From assembly GCA_035501495.1 (NCBI GenBank), contig DATJWB010000253.1:5280-69279 (forward strand): a stretch of DNA of 64,000 nucleotides, read 5' to 3'. Origin of the DNA: JAIQFL01 sp035501495. Its GTDB lineage: Bacteria; Acidobacteriota; Terriglobia; Bryobacterales; Bryobacteraceae. How positions within the stretch are numbered: position 1 is the stretch's first letter; the number at the start of each line of letters is the position of its first letter. Positions 16,593 through 25,096 of the stretch are shown in pieces. Position numbers and translations under genes: made by a program. The notes under the pieces are model-generated. The model saw nothing but the letters and a program-made list of their open reading frames with translations, was not told the origin of the DNA and did not search any database.

Positions 16593-18305
16593 ATGCGACC
16601 GTATCTGCTGGCGTCACTCGTCGCCTTCGCCGCGATCGCCCGCTCGCAACCGGTGGTCGTGACCGTGCTTGCCACCACCGATCTGCACGGCAACCTTTAC
16701 CCGGTTGATTACGCGACGGATCAGCCGGCTCCCCGCGGGCTCGCCAAGATCGCTACCCTGATTCGTGCCGCTGAATCCGAAAATCCCAACCACCTGCTGA
16801 TCGACTGCGGGGACACCATTCAGGGAACACCGCTCGAATTCGTCTACCAGACCGTCGTGCGCACGGGAACGGGGCCCTTGGGGCTCAAAGTGCCGCCGGG
16901 TCTGTCGCACGACCCGATGATGCTGGCCATGAACCGGCTGGGGTACGACTCGATGACCGTGGGCAACCACGAATACAACAACGGTCTGAAGAATCTCGAC
17001 CGCGCCCGGTCCGAAGCCCACTTTCCCTGGCTCTCCGCCAATACCGCGGTGGCGCCGGGCGGTAAAGAGAAACCCTTCGCGCCCTACTTGGTCAAGGTCG
17101 TGGGCGGCGTCAAGGTGGCGATCGTCGGCATCACCACACCCGCGGTTCCCACTTGGGAGAAGCCCGAGAATCTCGGTTCCTATCGCTTTCTACCGGCGGT
17201 CGAGTCCTTGCGAAAAGCGGTGGCCGATCTGGAAGCGAACGAACATCCGGATGTCATCGTGGTAGCGGCGCATTCCGGTTTGGGGCGCAACCTGGAGACT
17301 GGCGCGGCCGTGTCGCCGGAGGAGGACGTCGTCTACGATCTGGCCACCAAAGTACCCGATGTGGACGCCATTGTTTTCGGCCACTCGCACCGTGAACTGG
17401 CAGGGCGTTCGATCGGCAAGGTCCTCGTGGTGCAGCCGAAGAACTGGGGAATCTCGCTGGCGCGCCTGGATTTTACGCTCGAGCCCAAACCGGGCGGCGG
17501 CTGGACTCTCACCGGCAAGAAGGCGCGTCTCATCCCCGTGACGGACCAAACGGCCGCGGCCCCGGACATCCTGGAGATTGCCAAGCCCTATCATGAGTTG
17601 GCCGAACGGCACCTGGATACGCCGGTGGCCACGTCGCCGCGCGAACTGGATGCCGCGCTGGGGCGCGTCGAGGATACGCCCATCCTGGACGCCATCCAGC
17701 GCGTGCAGTTGTTTTATTCCAAGGCGGACGTTTCCTTCGCGTCGGTCTTCAACCCGAGCGTGCATGTTCCCAAGGGGCGGGTGACGGTGCGGCAGATCGC
17801 GGCGCTCTATCCCTACGACAACGAGCTGTACGTGATCGAAGGCACCGGCAAGATGGTGAAGGACGCTCTGGAGAACGCCGCGCGCTACTACCTCGCCTGC
17901 CAGGGCGAGCGGTGCTCGCAGTCGCCTCTGATCAATTCCAACGTGGTGGGGTACAACTACGACATCGCCGAGGGCGTGGACTACACCGTGGATATCAGCC
18001 GGCCAGAGGGCGATCGCATCCGCGGCCTGCGCTGGCAGTCCGGGCCTCTGGACCCCGGCCGGAAGCTCCGGATCGCGATCAACAACTACCGCGCGGCGGG
18101 CAGCGCGGGCTACGGCATGTTCGCGGGAGCGAAGATCTTGTGGCGGTCGCAGGAGGAGATTCGGGACATGATCGTCCGCTACTACACCGAGCGCGGCAGC
18201 CTGCCCGCAGCGGCTAGCGGCAACTGGCGAGTCATTCCCGAGACGGCCCGCCGGACACTCGAGAAAGAGGCGCGGGCCGACGCTGCACGCCAGCACCTGC
18301 AATAG
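16593..18305 (+). CDS. 5'-nucleotidase / 2',3'-cyclic phosphodiesterase family, secreted
   Basis: A 570-residue protein with a signal peptide (MRPYLLASLVAFAAIARS). The N-terminal metallophosphoesterase domain has TDLHGNL (Asp-x-His), DCGDT, GNHEYN, VVAAHSGLG and GHSH, all metal-ligand motifs of the UshA/YfkN family. The C-terminal 5'-nucleotidase substrate domain begins near residue 330 and includes NPSVHVPKGRVTVRQIAALYPYDNELY. It hydrolyses nucleotides or sugar nucleotides in the periplasm. The ATG at 16593 is 13 bases after the cyclophilin stop, so the two form an operon; earlier in-frame starts lie inside the cyclophilin tail. The 3' end overlaps the convergent phosphatase gene by 74 bases. 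Confidence 0.9.
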   Translation: MRPYLLASLVAFAAIARSQPVVVTVLATTDLHGNLYPVDYATDQPAPRGLAKIATLIRAAESENPNHLLIDCGDTIQGTPLEFVYQTVVRTGTGPLGLKVPPGLSHDPMMLAMNRLGYDSMTVGNHEYNNGLKNLDRARSEAHFPWLSANTAVAPGGKEKPFAPYLVKVVGGVKVAIVGITTPAVPTWEKPENLGSYRFLPAVESLRKAVADLEANEHPDVIVVAAHSGLGRNLETGAAVSPEEDVVYDLATKVPDVDAIVFGHSHRELAGRSIGKVLVVQPKNWGISLARLDFTLEPKPGGGWTLTGKKARLIPVTDQTAAAPDILEIAKPYHELAERHLDTPVATSPRELDAALGRVEDTPILDAIQRVQLFYSKADVSFASVFNPSVHVPKGRVTVRQIAALYPYDNELYVIEGTGKMVKDALENAARYYLACQGERCSQSPLINSNVVGYNYDIAEGVDYTVDISRPEGDRIRGLRWQSGPLDPGRKLRIAINNYRAAGSAGYGMFAGAKILWRSQEEIRDMIVRYYTERGSLPAAASGNWRVIPETARRTLEKEARADAARQHLQ

Positions 18306-18834
18306 GTACAAATATCGAATGGCGCCACTCAGGTCTTGGTGACCGGGTGGGGAGCTGGCGGCGCTCAATCCATCGCAGTTGTTGCCGTGTCTCCGGAATT
18401 GCAACGCCCCGTGCAGTGCTGACGGTTCGAATCGCCAGGCTTGGGCTCGCGCCCGCGGTCATGAGCACGCCGGCTCCGATCAGGCCGGACCGGCCAATGC
18501 CTTGGCGGCAGTGTACGGCCACGTTCTTTCCGGCTTCCAGCTCTGCCAGAATATGAGTCATGAGCGAGAGAGCATCGCGAGTCGAGGCTGGGACGCCACG
18601 GTCTGGGATCGGGAAGGAGATGTAGTGCATGCCGTTGTCCTCTGCGGCCCGGCATTCCTGAAGCAAGTCCAACTGAGTAGCCTCATCTTTTTCCAATAAC
18701 GAGACGATGGCGTCAACATCGGAATCTCGCCAGCCGGCCGCTTCTGCTTCCAGCCAGTCTCCTCCCCTTGGCCGGGAAGCGATGGCCAATCGCCCGCGCC
18801 ATGGTCCCGGGATCCAGAAAAGATCAGATCTCAT
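18232..18834 (-). CDS. Dual-specificity / tyrosine-type protein phosphatase
   Basis: A 200-residue cytoplasmic protein. HCRQGIGRSG matches the HCxxGxxR(S/T) phosphatase loop, with the nucleophilic Cys and the phosphate-binding Arg, and the general acid is probably the Asp of FPIPDRGVP. It resembles small cyclin-dependent-kinase-inhibitor-3-like and DSP phosphatases. It could reverse protein phosphorylation, or act on other phosphoesters. The last 74 bases overlap the end of the nucleotidase gene on the other strand, so the C-terminal 25 residues, which are Pro/Arg-rich, may not be conserved. Confidence 0.85.
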   Translation of the reverse strand: MRSDLFWIPGPWRGRLAIASRPRGGDWLEAEAAGWRDSDVDAIVSLLEKDEATQLDLLQECRAAEDNGMHYISFPIPDRGVPASTRDALSLMTHILAELEAGKNVAVHCRQGIGRSGLIGAGVLMTAGASPSLAIRTVSTARGVAIPETRQQLRWIERRQLPTRSPRPEWRHSIFVPIAGAGVQRRPAPLSRVSGGPSRE

Positions 18835-18941
18835 AATGCTCTATGACGTCGGACCCATGGCAGCGGAACTGCGCAAGCTTCACCCCGTTCAGAGCGTGGC
18901 CCGAATCTAGAAACTGAAGTCTTGGCGGTTCCTCCATAACA

Positions 18942-20276
18942 TCACGCCGGCAGTCGCATCCGGGCGACGCACCCTGGTCCATCGGCGCGGTTCTCGAGCG
19001 TGAGTGCGCCGCCGTGGCCCTCGGCGATTTGGCGGCTGAGCACCAATCCGATGCCCGATCCGCCGGGCTTGGTGGTAAAGAAGGGCACGAAGAGGTTCGC
19101 CGTGCTGGAGAGCCCCGGGCCTTCGTCCTTCACCCAGATCTCCAGCATCGAACCGTCGCGCCGCCAGCCCACCCACACCCCGGTCCGGTTGGCCGAGATC
19201 GACGCATCTGCGGCATTCCGCAGGAGGTTGATCAGGACTTGCTCCAACTGGTCGGGGTCGGCCTGTACGGTAATGTTAGGCCCCGGCTGAACGTGAACAC
19301 CAAGGCGGGTTTCGAAACTCACGGCGCGGCCGATGCAGGCGTCTACATCGAGCGGCTGCAGTTGCGGCCTGGGGAGCTTGGCCAGCCGTGCGTAGGCGCC
19401 GATGAAACGGCTGAGGCTTTCCGAACGCGAGGTGATGATGTTGAGTCCGCGGCGCATGTCGTCGCGCCAATCCTCCGGCAGCGGATTGCGCGCGAGGATG
19501 CTTTCCAGGCTCCCCGCAATCGATTTGATCGGCGCCAGCGAATTATTCAGCTCGTGGCCGAGGACGCGCACCAGGCGCTGCCATGCCTGCAACTCCTGCT
19601 CGCTCAGGGCCTGGGTCAGGTCGGAGATCACCACGAGTTCGAGCGGCAGGCCGCGTTCGCGGATGCGGGTCCGCCGCACACCCCACCGCCCTGCGCCGCC
19701 TGGAAACACGGTCTGCAAGGTGGTCTGCGGGGGGCCGTCCAGGCAGGACACCAGGTTCAGCTCGGCGGCCGTCTGTCCCAGCAGCCGCTCCGGTGGAGCG
19801 GCCAGCAGGCGCTCGCCGGACCGGTTGACCAGCCGCAATCGCTGATTCTCATCGAAGGCAAAGATGGCGACGTCGATTTCGCGCATCACGGTGCGGAGCA
19901 GCGTGGTGGCCTCCAGCGCGCCGAGACGCTGCTCGCGCAGGGTGCTGCCCAAGGTGTTGACTTCGCGCATTACCTCGCCCAGCGCGTCGTCCGGGCGCGG
20001 CGATCGGCCGCGAACCGAGAAATCGCCCTCCCGCAGAGCGCCCAGGAGGTTGGACAGGGTCTGGAGCGGAAACACCACCCGCTCGCGTGCCGCCAGGGCA
20101 AATCCAAGCCAGGAGCCCACGATCAGCACCGTGAGCGTGGCGACGGTCTGCGGCCGGAAGTCGTATCGGAACAACAGCCACAGGGCCGTGACCGACCCCG
20201 GCAGCCCGGAGAGCACGGCCAGCAGCACCACTCGCCCTTCGTGGCTGAGAAGCGCGACCTTTTGTTGGGAAGGCAT
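18942..20276 (-). CDS. NtrY-like sensor histidine kinase
   Basis: A 444-residue kinase. Two N-terminal membrane helices span about 12-65, followed by a HAMP-like linker, a PAS domain at about 115-200 (IAFDENQRLRLVNRSGERLL), the H-box GHELNNSLAPI with the phosphorylated His, and an ATPase domain with NLLRNAADAS, DEGPGLSS and GGSGIGLVLSRQIAEGHGG. The short periplasmic loop suggests it senses membrane or internal signals, as in the NtrY group. It follows the sigma-54 response-regulator gene after 80 bases and is almost certainly its partner. The intergenic stretch holds a G-rich tract (see 20287-20310). Confidence 0.92.
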   Translation of the reverse strand: MPSQQKVALLSHEGRVVLLAVLSGLPGSVTALWLLFRYDFRPQTVATLTVLIVGSWLGFALAARERVVFPLQTLSNLLGALREGDFSVRGRSPRPDDALGEVMREVNTLGSTLREQRLGALEATTLLRTVMREIDVAIFAFDENQRLRLVNRSGERLLAAPPERLLGQTAAELNLVSCLDGPPQTTLQTVFPGGAGRWGVRRTRIRERGLPLELVVISDLTQALSEQELQAWQRLVRVLGHELNNSLAPIKSIAGSLESILARNPLPEDWRDDMRRGLNIITSRSESLSRFIGAYARLAKLPRPQLQPLDVDACIGRAVSFETRLGVHVQPGPNITVQADPDQLEQVLINLLRNAADASISANRTGVWVGWRRDGSMLEIWVKDEGPGLSSTANLFVPFFTTKPGGSGIGLVLSRQIAEGHGGALTLENRADGPGCVARMRLPA

Positions 20277-20286
20277 ATCACAAGCA

Positions 20287-20310
20287 GGGTTTGGGGGTTA
20301 GGGGTTGGGG
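20287..20310 (+). other. G-quadruplex-type G-tract
   Basis: Four G-runs of 3, 5, 4 and 4 bases are separated by 2-3 base loops, which fits a four-tract G-quadruplex on the + strand. It lies between the response-regulator and histidine-kinase genes. In the mRNA, read from the minus strand, the tract is C-rich, so a quadruplex would form on the template strand. Confidence 0.7.
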
Positions 20311-20356
20311 TTTGGCGTGATTGAGGTTGCAAGTCATCAGAACCTTCCCGCGCTGG

Positions 20357-21727
20357 CTAAAGACCGTAGCGTTGGAGACGCCGGTACAAGGCGCTGCGGC
20401 TCAGGCCGAGAGCGTTGGCCGCGTGGCTCACGTTCCCGTTGAACCGCGCCAGGGCCTTCTTGATGAGCAGAGCTTCCACATCTTCGAGGCTCATCTCCTC
20501 AAGCCGGGGAGGGCCTTCCCGGCCGGTGCGAAGGCCCAGGTCGGCGGTCCGGATCGATTCACCTTGCGCCATCAGCACGGCGCGTTCCACGGCATGGTCG
20601 AGTTCGCGCACGTTGCCCGGCCAGGCGTGCGCCAGCAATGCCTTGATGGCGCCTTCGTCGAAACCGGTCAGCGGTTTGCGGTAGTGCTCCGCATGCTGCC
20701 GCAGAAAGTGCGCCGCCAGCATCGGGATATCTTCGCGCCGGTCGCGGAGCGGCGGAAGCCGGATCTCGATCGTGTTCAAACGGAACAGCAGATCCTGGCG
20801 GAAGCGGCCTTCGGCGACCGCGGTATTCAGGTCGGCATTCGTCGCCGAAAAAATGCGGACGTCCACGCGGCGGGTTTTGGAAGAGCCCACCCGCTCGAAC
20901 TCTCCGGTCTCAATGGTACGCAGGAGCTTGGACTGTAACCCCTGGGAAATGTTGGCGATTTCGTCGAGGAAGAGCGTGCCGCCGTCGGCCATCTCGAAAC
21001 GGCCCACGCGATCGCTCTTGGCGTCGGTGAAGGCCCCTTTGACGTGCCCAAACAGCTCGCTTTCGAACACGCCCTCGGCGAGTCCCCCCGTGTTGACGGT
21101 CACCAGCGGGCGCGTGGAGCGCAGCGAGACGGAGTGCAGCGTCTGCGCCACGAGCCCCTTGCCGGTCCCGTTTTCACCGGTGACGAGGACGTTGGCGTCC
21201 GAGGGGCCCACGCGCGAAATCACGTCGAGAACCGGCCGCATGGCCGCCGAGGTGGCGATCAGTTGCGGAAATCGCTCCGCGCGTAACGCGCGGTTTTCGG
21301 CCTCCAGCCGCTGCCCCTTGCGGAGCGCTCGTCCCAGCTCGATCTGGGTCTTGAGAATGGCGGAAAGCCGCGCATTGTCCCAGGGCTTCTGAATGAAGTC
21401 GCGCGCCCCACGGCGCATGGCCTCGACCGCCAGCTCCACGGATCCCCATGCGGTCATTACGATGACAGGCAGAGTGCCATCCAACGTCTGAATGCGATTC
21501 AGCAGCTCCAGACCTTCCTGTCCCGAGGTGGTGTCGCGCGTGTAGTTGAGGTCCATGAGGACGGCATCGAAATCGCGCGACTCCACGGCATCGATGGCGG
21601 CTGCGGGAGAATTGACGGTCTCCGCGGAATAGCCCTCGCCCTTCACCAGGAAGCGGAGCGCTTCCAGCACATCGGGCTGATCGTCGGCGATCAGGATGCA
21701 GGGCGTACGAGACTCGGAGGATTTCAT
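20357..21727 (-). CDS. Sigma-54-dependent response regulator, NtrC/AtoC type
   Basis: A 456-residue three-domain activator. The receiver domain at 10-125 has the phosphoacceptor Asp in DFDAVLMDLNY. The AAA+ domain at about 145-380 has Walker A GENGTGKGLVAQ, the sigma-54 loop GAFTDA and Walker B GGTLFLDEIANIS. The C-terminal Fis-type helix-turn-helix is GNVSHAANALGLSRSALYRRLQRYGL. It therefore activates sigma-54 promoters when phosphorylated, presumably by the kinase encoded next in the operon. No sigma-54 promoter was found in front of it. A pair of inverted GCGAATAG half-sites upstream (21764-21806) could be its own binding site. Confidence 0.95.
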   Translation of the reverse strand: MKSSESRTPCILIADDQPDVLEALRFLVKGEGYSAETVNSPAAAIDAVESRDFDAVLMDLNYTRDTTSGQEGLELLNRIQTLDGTLPVIVMTAWGSVELAVEAMRRGARDFIQKPWDNARLSAILKTQIELGRALRKGQRLEAENRALRAERFPQLIATSAAMRPVLDVISRVGPSDANVLVTGENGTGKGLVAQTLHSVSLRSTRPLVTVNTGGLAEGVFESELFGHVKGAFTDAKSDRVGRFEMADGGTLFLDEIANISQGLQSKLLRTIETGEFERVGSSKTRRVDVRIFSATNADLNTAVAEGRFRQDLLFRLNTIEIRLPPLRDRREDIPMLAAHFLRQHAEHYRKPLTGFDEGAIKALLAHAWPGNVRELDHAVERAVLMAQGESIRTADLGLRTGREGPPRLEEMSLEDVEALLIKKALARFNGNVSHAANALGLSRSALYRRLQRYGL

Positions 21728-21763
21728 CAGATCCTATTCATACCGCAAAAGGGACACCCGAAA

Positions 21764-21806
21764 GCGAATAGAAGTTGTGGCATTTGCCGTACCAGACGCT
21801 ATTCGC
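21764..21806. promoter_or_regulatory. Inverted repeat upstream of the NtrC-type regulator
   Basis: GCGAATAG at 21764-21771 and CTATTCGC at 21799-21806 are perfect 8-base inverted copies 27 bases apart, in the intergenic region between the regulator (start 21727, minus) and the AAA ATPase gene (start 21918, plus). The spacing suits two half-sites or an upstream activator site; which gene it serves is unknown. Confidence 0.35.
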
Positions 21807-21902
21807 CTGGGAAATAAGAGCTTACGCGGCGGAAAATCGCTCGTCGAGTGTCCGTTTTTGGGACAGTGCGCACACTGCGTGTGAGCGCCGGCAGGCGGCG
21901 TG

Positions 21903-21908
21903 TAGAAT
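21903..21908 (+). promoter_or_regulatory. -10-like box of the AAA/TOPRIM cassette
   Basis: TAGAAT ends 9 bases before the ATG at 21918, implying a very short or absent leader, although a GAGGTG ribosome-site-like string lies between them. No -35 box is evident. Confidence 0.5.
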
Positions 21909-21917
21909 TGAGGTGAA

Positions 21918-23024
21918 ATGCTGACCAGGCTCTATCTCGACAATTTCCGCTGTTTCGTGAACTTCGAGCACAAGCCCACACGAAAGCAATTAATTCTTGG
22001 ACGCAACGGTTCGGGGAAGTCCTCGTATCTGGACGCCGTATTGCTGTTACGTCAGTTCGTGGTGAAGGGCGACGTTCTCGAAGACTTTTTCATCTTGAGT
22101 CAACGGACGCGATGGATGAACCAGGCTCACCTGACAGGCGAAATGGAAGTGGAGTTGGATGGCGGCAGATACCTGTACCACTTGGTGATCGAACCGTGGG
22201 GAGAGCCAGAGCGGCCACGGGTCAAATCGGAGAGCGTACACTTCGATGGGAAGCCGATCTTTGAGTTCCTGGCCGGCGAGGTGCACCTTTATAACGATCG
22301 GTTCGAGCACAAAGTGGCTTACGATTTTGATTGGCATCGTTCCGCGTTGGCGACGATCATGGAACGAAAGGACAATCGCAAGCTCAGCCGCTTCAAGCAC
22401 TGGATTTCCAACCTGGTTTGCTTTCGGTTAAACCCGTTTGCCATGGGCGCTCGATCCGAAGCGGAGAATCTTTTTCCCAACGTCGATCTTTCGAACATCG
22501 CATCATGGTACCGGCATCTATACCAGTCAGACCCTAAACAGAATCAGGCGTTGCTCGAAAGCCTGCGTTCATCCGTGGATGGTTTCGCCTTCTTGAAGCT
22601 GGCACCCTTCGGAGAGAACGTGCGACTGCTGGGAGCGGAATTCGCGCAGGGCAATGCAAAGACGACCACCTTCTATTTCAACGAGCTTTCCGACGGCCAG
22701 CGATGTCTGACCTGCCTGTACGCGATTCTTCACTTCCTCCTGGAGAAAGGCAGCACGGTCGTCCTCGACGAGCCTGACAACTTCATCTCAATACGTGAGA
22801 TTCAACCATGGCTGATGGCAGTAGCGGATGTTGTTGAGGCGGGCAAGGGGCAGATTATCCTCATTTCGCATCACCCCGAGGTCCTGAATCAATGGGCGCC
22901 GGGAAGCGGTGTGCAATTCCTTCGAGATGAGGGAGGCCCAGTCCGAGTCGAGGAGTTTCGTGGAGATGCTGAAATTGCCCTACCGCCTTCTGAACTGATA
23001 GCTCGCGGATGGGTTCGTGACTAA
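21918..23024 (+). CDS. RecF/ABC-type AAA ATPase (AAA_21), defence-cassette type
   Basis: A 368-residue ATPase of the SMC/RecF-like group. LYLDNFRCF at the N-terminus is the typical family opening; Walker A GRNGSGKS is at 28-35; the ABC signature appears as LSDGQR at 257-262; Walker B VVLDEP has Asp284 and Glu285; and ISHHPEV with His318/His319 is the switch histidine. The central region has no recognisable insert. Such stand-alone ATPases are nearly always paired with a nuclease-like protein, as in OLD, AbiL and PARIS-type systems; here the partner gene overlaps by 8 bases. It probably dimerises on ATP and gates its partner. Base composition looks less GC-rich than its neighbours by eye, which may mean it was acquired. 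Confidence 0.88.
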   Translation: MLTRLYLDNFRCFVNFEHKPTRKQLILGRNGSGKSSYLDAVLLLRQFVVKGDVLEDFFILSQRTRWMNQAHLTGEMEVELDGGRYLYHLVIEPWGEPERPRVKSESVHFDGKPIFEFLAGEVHLYNDRFEHKVAYDFDWHRSALATIMERKDNRKLSRFKHWISNLVCFRLNPFAMGARSEAENLFPNVDLSNIASWYRHLYQSDPKQNQALLESLRSSVDGFAFLKLAPFGENVRLLGAEFAQGNAKTTTFYFNELSDGQRCLTCLYAILHFLLEKGSTVVLDEPDNFISIREIQPWLMAVADVVEAGKGQIILISHHPEVLNQWAPGSGVQFLRDEGGPVRVEEFRGDAEIALPPSELIARGWVRD

Positions 23025-23562
23025 GTACTCAAGATTGATAGTCCTTGCCGAGGATTCGAGGCAGCAGGGGTTCGTTCGCCGTTATATATACCGGCTCGGA
23101 TACGAGCGGCACCAAATCCAATTCACGCCGCTACCCAATAACAGAGGCTGCGGGGAGAAATGGGTCCGAGATCAATACGCGAAGTTGGTTCAGGCGTGTC
23201 GCTCGAGATCCTCGCGTGCCAACACCGCGCTCGCGGTTGTCATCGATGCCGACACCGATGGCATCGAACGGCGCGTCCGGCAACTCAGTGTAGCCCTCGA
23301 GCAGGCTGAACAGGAGGCACGTCGTGACGGCGAAGCGATCGTTCACCTGATCCCGAAGCGCAACATTGAGACCTGGATCCTGTGTCTGAACGGTCGCTCT
23401 GTAGACGAGCAACAAGATTACAGTCGGCAACCCGGCATCGATCCGCTGATCACCCTTGCGGCCGCTACGTTCTACGATTGGAGCCGCCCAAATGCCAACC
23501 CGCCTGAACACTGTGTGCCATCGCTCCTCTTGGCTATCCCGGAAGTCAGGCGGCTCGAGTAA
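23017..23562 (+). CDS. TOPRIM-like (DUF4276/RloB-like) partner of the AAA ATPase
   Basis: A 181-residue protein starting with GTG in GTGACTAA, overlapping the ATPase stop. The order of motifs fits a TOPRIM-like fold: a first strand ending in an acidic residue (LIVLAEDS, Glu12), then VVIDADTDG with Asp77/Asp79/Asp81, then KRNIETWILCL with Glu118, as in DUF4276/RloB-like proteins. These acidic residues could bind Mg2+ and cleave nucleic acid. Pairing with an AAA_21 ATPase is the standard layout of several abortive-infection systems. The match is by motif order only; the family name is tentative. The next gene starts about 105 bases later and is unrelated. Confidence 0.7.
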   Translation: MTKYSRLIVLAEDSRQQGFVRRYIYRLGYERHQIQFTPLPNNRGCGEKWVRDQYAKLVQACRSRSSRANTALAVVIDADTDGIERRVRQLSVALEQAEQEARRDGEAIVHLIPKRNIETWILCLNGRSVDEQQDYSRQPGIDPLITLAAATFYDWSRPNANPPEHCVPSLLLAIPEVRRLE

Positions 23563-23650
23563 GACTTGTCGAGTTCGGTTTTGGGTTGCAGCGGTATCGG
23601 TGCAGGCTTAGTGTGTTCGATGGCGAGAAAAATCCCGCCAGGCCGCATCC

Positions 23651-23659
23651 TGTTAAGAT
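23651..23659 (+). promoter_or_regulatory. Extended -10 of the KdpD-like gene
   Basis: TGT followed by TAAGAT (hexamer at 23654-23659) forms an extended -10 that ends 9 bases before the ATG at 23669. The predicted mRNA has a leader of only a few bases. Confidence 0.45.
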
Positions 23660-23668
23660 GAGGCTCGC

Positions 23669-25096
23669 ATGAAGGCTTTGCGATTGGCCGCGTCGGTCGG
23701 AATCGTGGCCGCGATCGTGGCGGTGTACCGCTTCCTCCTGCCGGTCAACACCACCACCGTCGCGCTCTCGCTGCTGCTCGCGATTCTGGGAGTCTCCACG
23801 CGCTGGGGCCTGGGTGAGGCGACGGTCGCGTCCGTCGTGGCGGTCCTCGGATTCAACTACAACTTCCTGCCGCCGGTGGGAACGCTGACCATTCAGGATC
23901 CTCAGAACTGGGTCGCGCTGCTGGCATTCATGGTCACCGCGGTGACGGCCAGCCAGCTATCCGCAAGCGCGCGCCGGCGGGCCGCTGAAGCGGAAAGCCG
24001 GAGGGTGGAGATCGAGCGCCTCTACGCGCTGGTCCAAGCCATGATGCTGGGCGGCAACCCGCGCATCACCATCCGCGAGTTCGTCAATCGGGTGGTGCAG
24101 GTATTTGGGTGCGAGGGCGCGGCGGTCTACTACCGGCCCACCGAGGAGATTTTCCGCTCGGGCCCGGAAAGCAAGCCGGTCTCGGATCACGACCTGGTGG
24201 CGGCGGCGGAAATCGATGACGTGTCGCTGGATGCTGCGCATTCGCGCGCCACAGCGCCGGTCCGGCTGGGCGGCCGTACACTGGGCAGCCTGGCGTTGTT
24301 GGGCTCGCTTCCGTCGGAACAGACGGTCCGCGCCATCGTGAACCTGGTAGCGATTACCATCGAGAAAGCCCGCGCGCTCGAAGACGCCAGCCACGCTGAG
24401 GCCGCCCGCCAGAGTGAGGTGCTGAAATCGGCGCTTCTCGATTCCCTGGCGCACGATATCAAGACGCCGCTGACCTCGATCAAAGCAGCCGTGACCAGCC
24501 TCCTCGGAAGCTCTCCCGAGGGTGAACAGGAACTGCTCACCATCATCAATGAAGAGGCCGACCGGTTGAACCGGCTGGCGGCGGAAGTGATCGCCATGTC
24601 TCGCGTCGAGGCCGGAAAACTCCATCTCGAAAAACAGCCGGTCGCGGTCGCGGAGCTGATTGCGGATGCGCTCGCGGAGTTCCGCCCCGCGCTGCGTGAT
24701 CGCCGGGTCACCATCGATGCGCCCCAAGCCCTGCCGCCCATGGAGGCCGACCGGGAATTCGCGGGCCAGGTACTGCGGCACTTCGTGGAGAACGCGCTGA
24801 AGTATTCGCCGCCGGAGTCGCCCCTGACGGTTTCGGCAAGCCTCCAGGGTGGGAAAATCGTGATTGGAGTCGCCGACCGCGGACCCGGCATCGAAGAGAA
24901 CGAGCGCAGCCTCATCTTCGATAAGTTCTTCCGGGGCCGGAAGCACCGTTTCGGAACCAAAGGGACGGGTATGGGTCTGGCAATCGCAAAGGGGATTGTG
25001 GAGGCGCACGGGGGCAAAATCTGGGTGGAAAGCGAACCGGGGCAGGGGTCGGCGTTTTACTTCTCGCTGCCGGTGAGCGGAGGCCACGAAAGTTGA
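23669..25096 (+). CDS. KdpD-like sensor histidine kinase lacking the KdpD/Usp N-terminus
   Basis: A 475-residue kinase. The N-terminal four-helix membrane domain (about 5-95, including FNYNFLPPVGTLTIQDPQNW) is the DUF4118 module of KdpD. A GAF-like domain follows at about 115-235. The H-box is DSLAHDIKTPLTSIKAAV, and the ATPase domain carries NALKYSPP, DRGPGIEENE and GTGMGLAIAKGIVEAHGG. Classical KdpD has a cytoplasmic KdpD plus Usp region before the membrane domain; this protein starts at the membrane domain, so it cannot sense K+ or c-di-AMP through that part. It overlaps the response-regulator gene by 4 bases. No kdpFABC genes are in the window. Confidence 0.9.
   Translation: MKALRLAASVGIVAAIVAVYRFLLPVNTTTVALSLLLAILGVSTRWGLGEATVASVVAVLGFNYNFLPPVGTLTIQDPQNWVALLAFMVTAVTASQLSASARRRAAEAESRRVEIERLYALVQAMMLGGNPRITIREFVNRVVQVFGCEGAAVYYRPTEEIFRSGPESKPVSDHDLVAAAEIDDVSLDAAHSRATAPVRLGGRTLGSLALLGSLPSEQTVRAIVNLVAITIEKARALEDASHAEAARQSEVLKSALLDSLAHDIKTPLTSIKAAVTSLLGSSPEGEQELLTIINEEADRLNRLAAEVIAMSRVEAGKLHLEKQPVAVAELIADALAEFRPALRDRRVTIDAPQALPPMEADREFAGQVLRHFVENALKYSPPESPLTVSASLQGGKIVIGVADRGPGIEENERSLIFDKFFRGRKHRFGTKGTGMGLAIAKGIVEAHGGKIWVESEPGQGSAFYFSLPVSGGHES

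Noticed and set aside
18835..18941. Small RNA or gene between the phosphatase start and the kinase end
   Set aside because: Only about 107 bases with no hairpin plus T-run and no ribosome site.
21778..21789. Possible sigma-54 promoter TGGCATTTGC
   Set aside because: GG and GC are only 7 bases apart where -24/-12 promoters need about 11.
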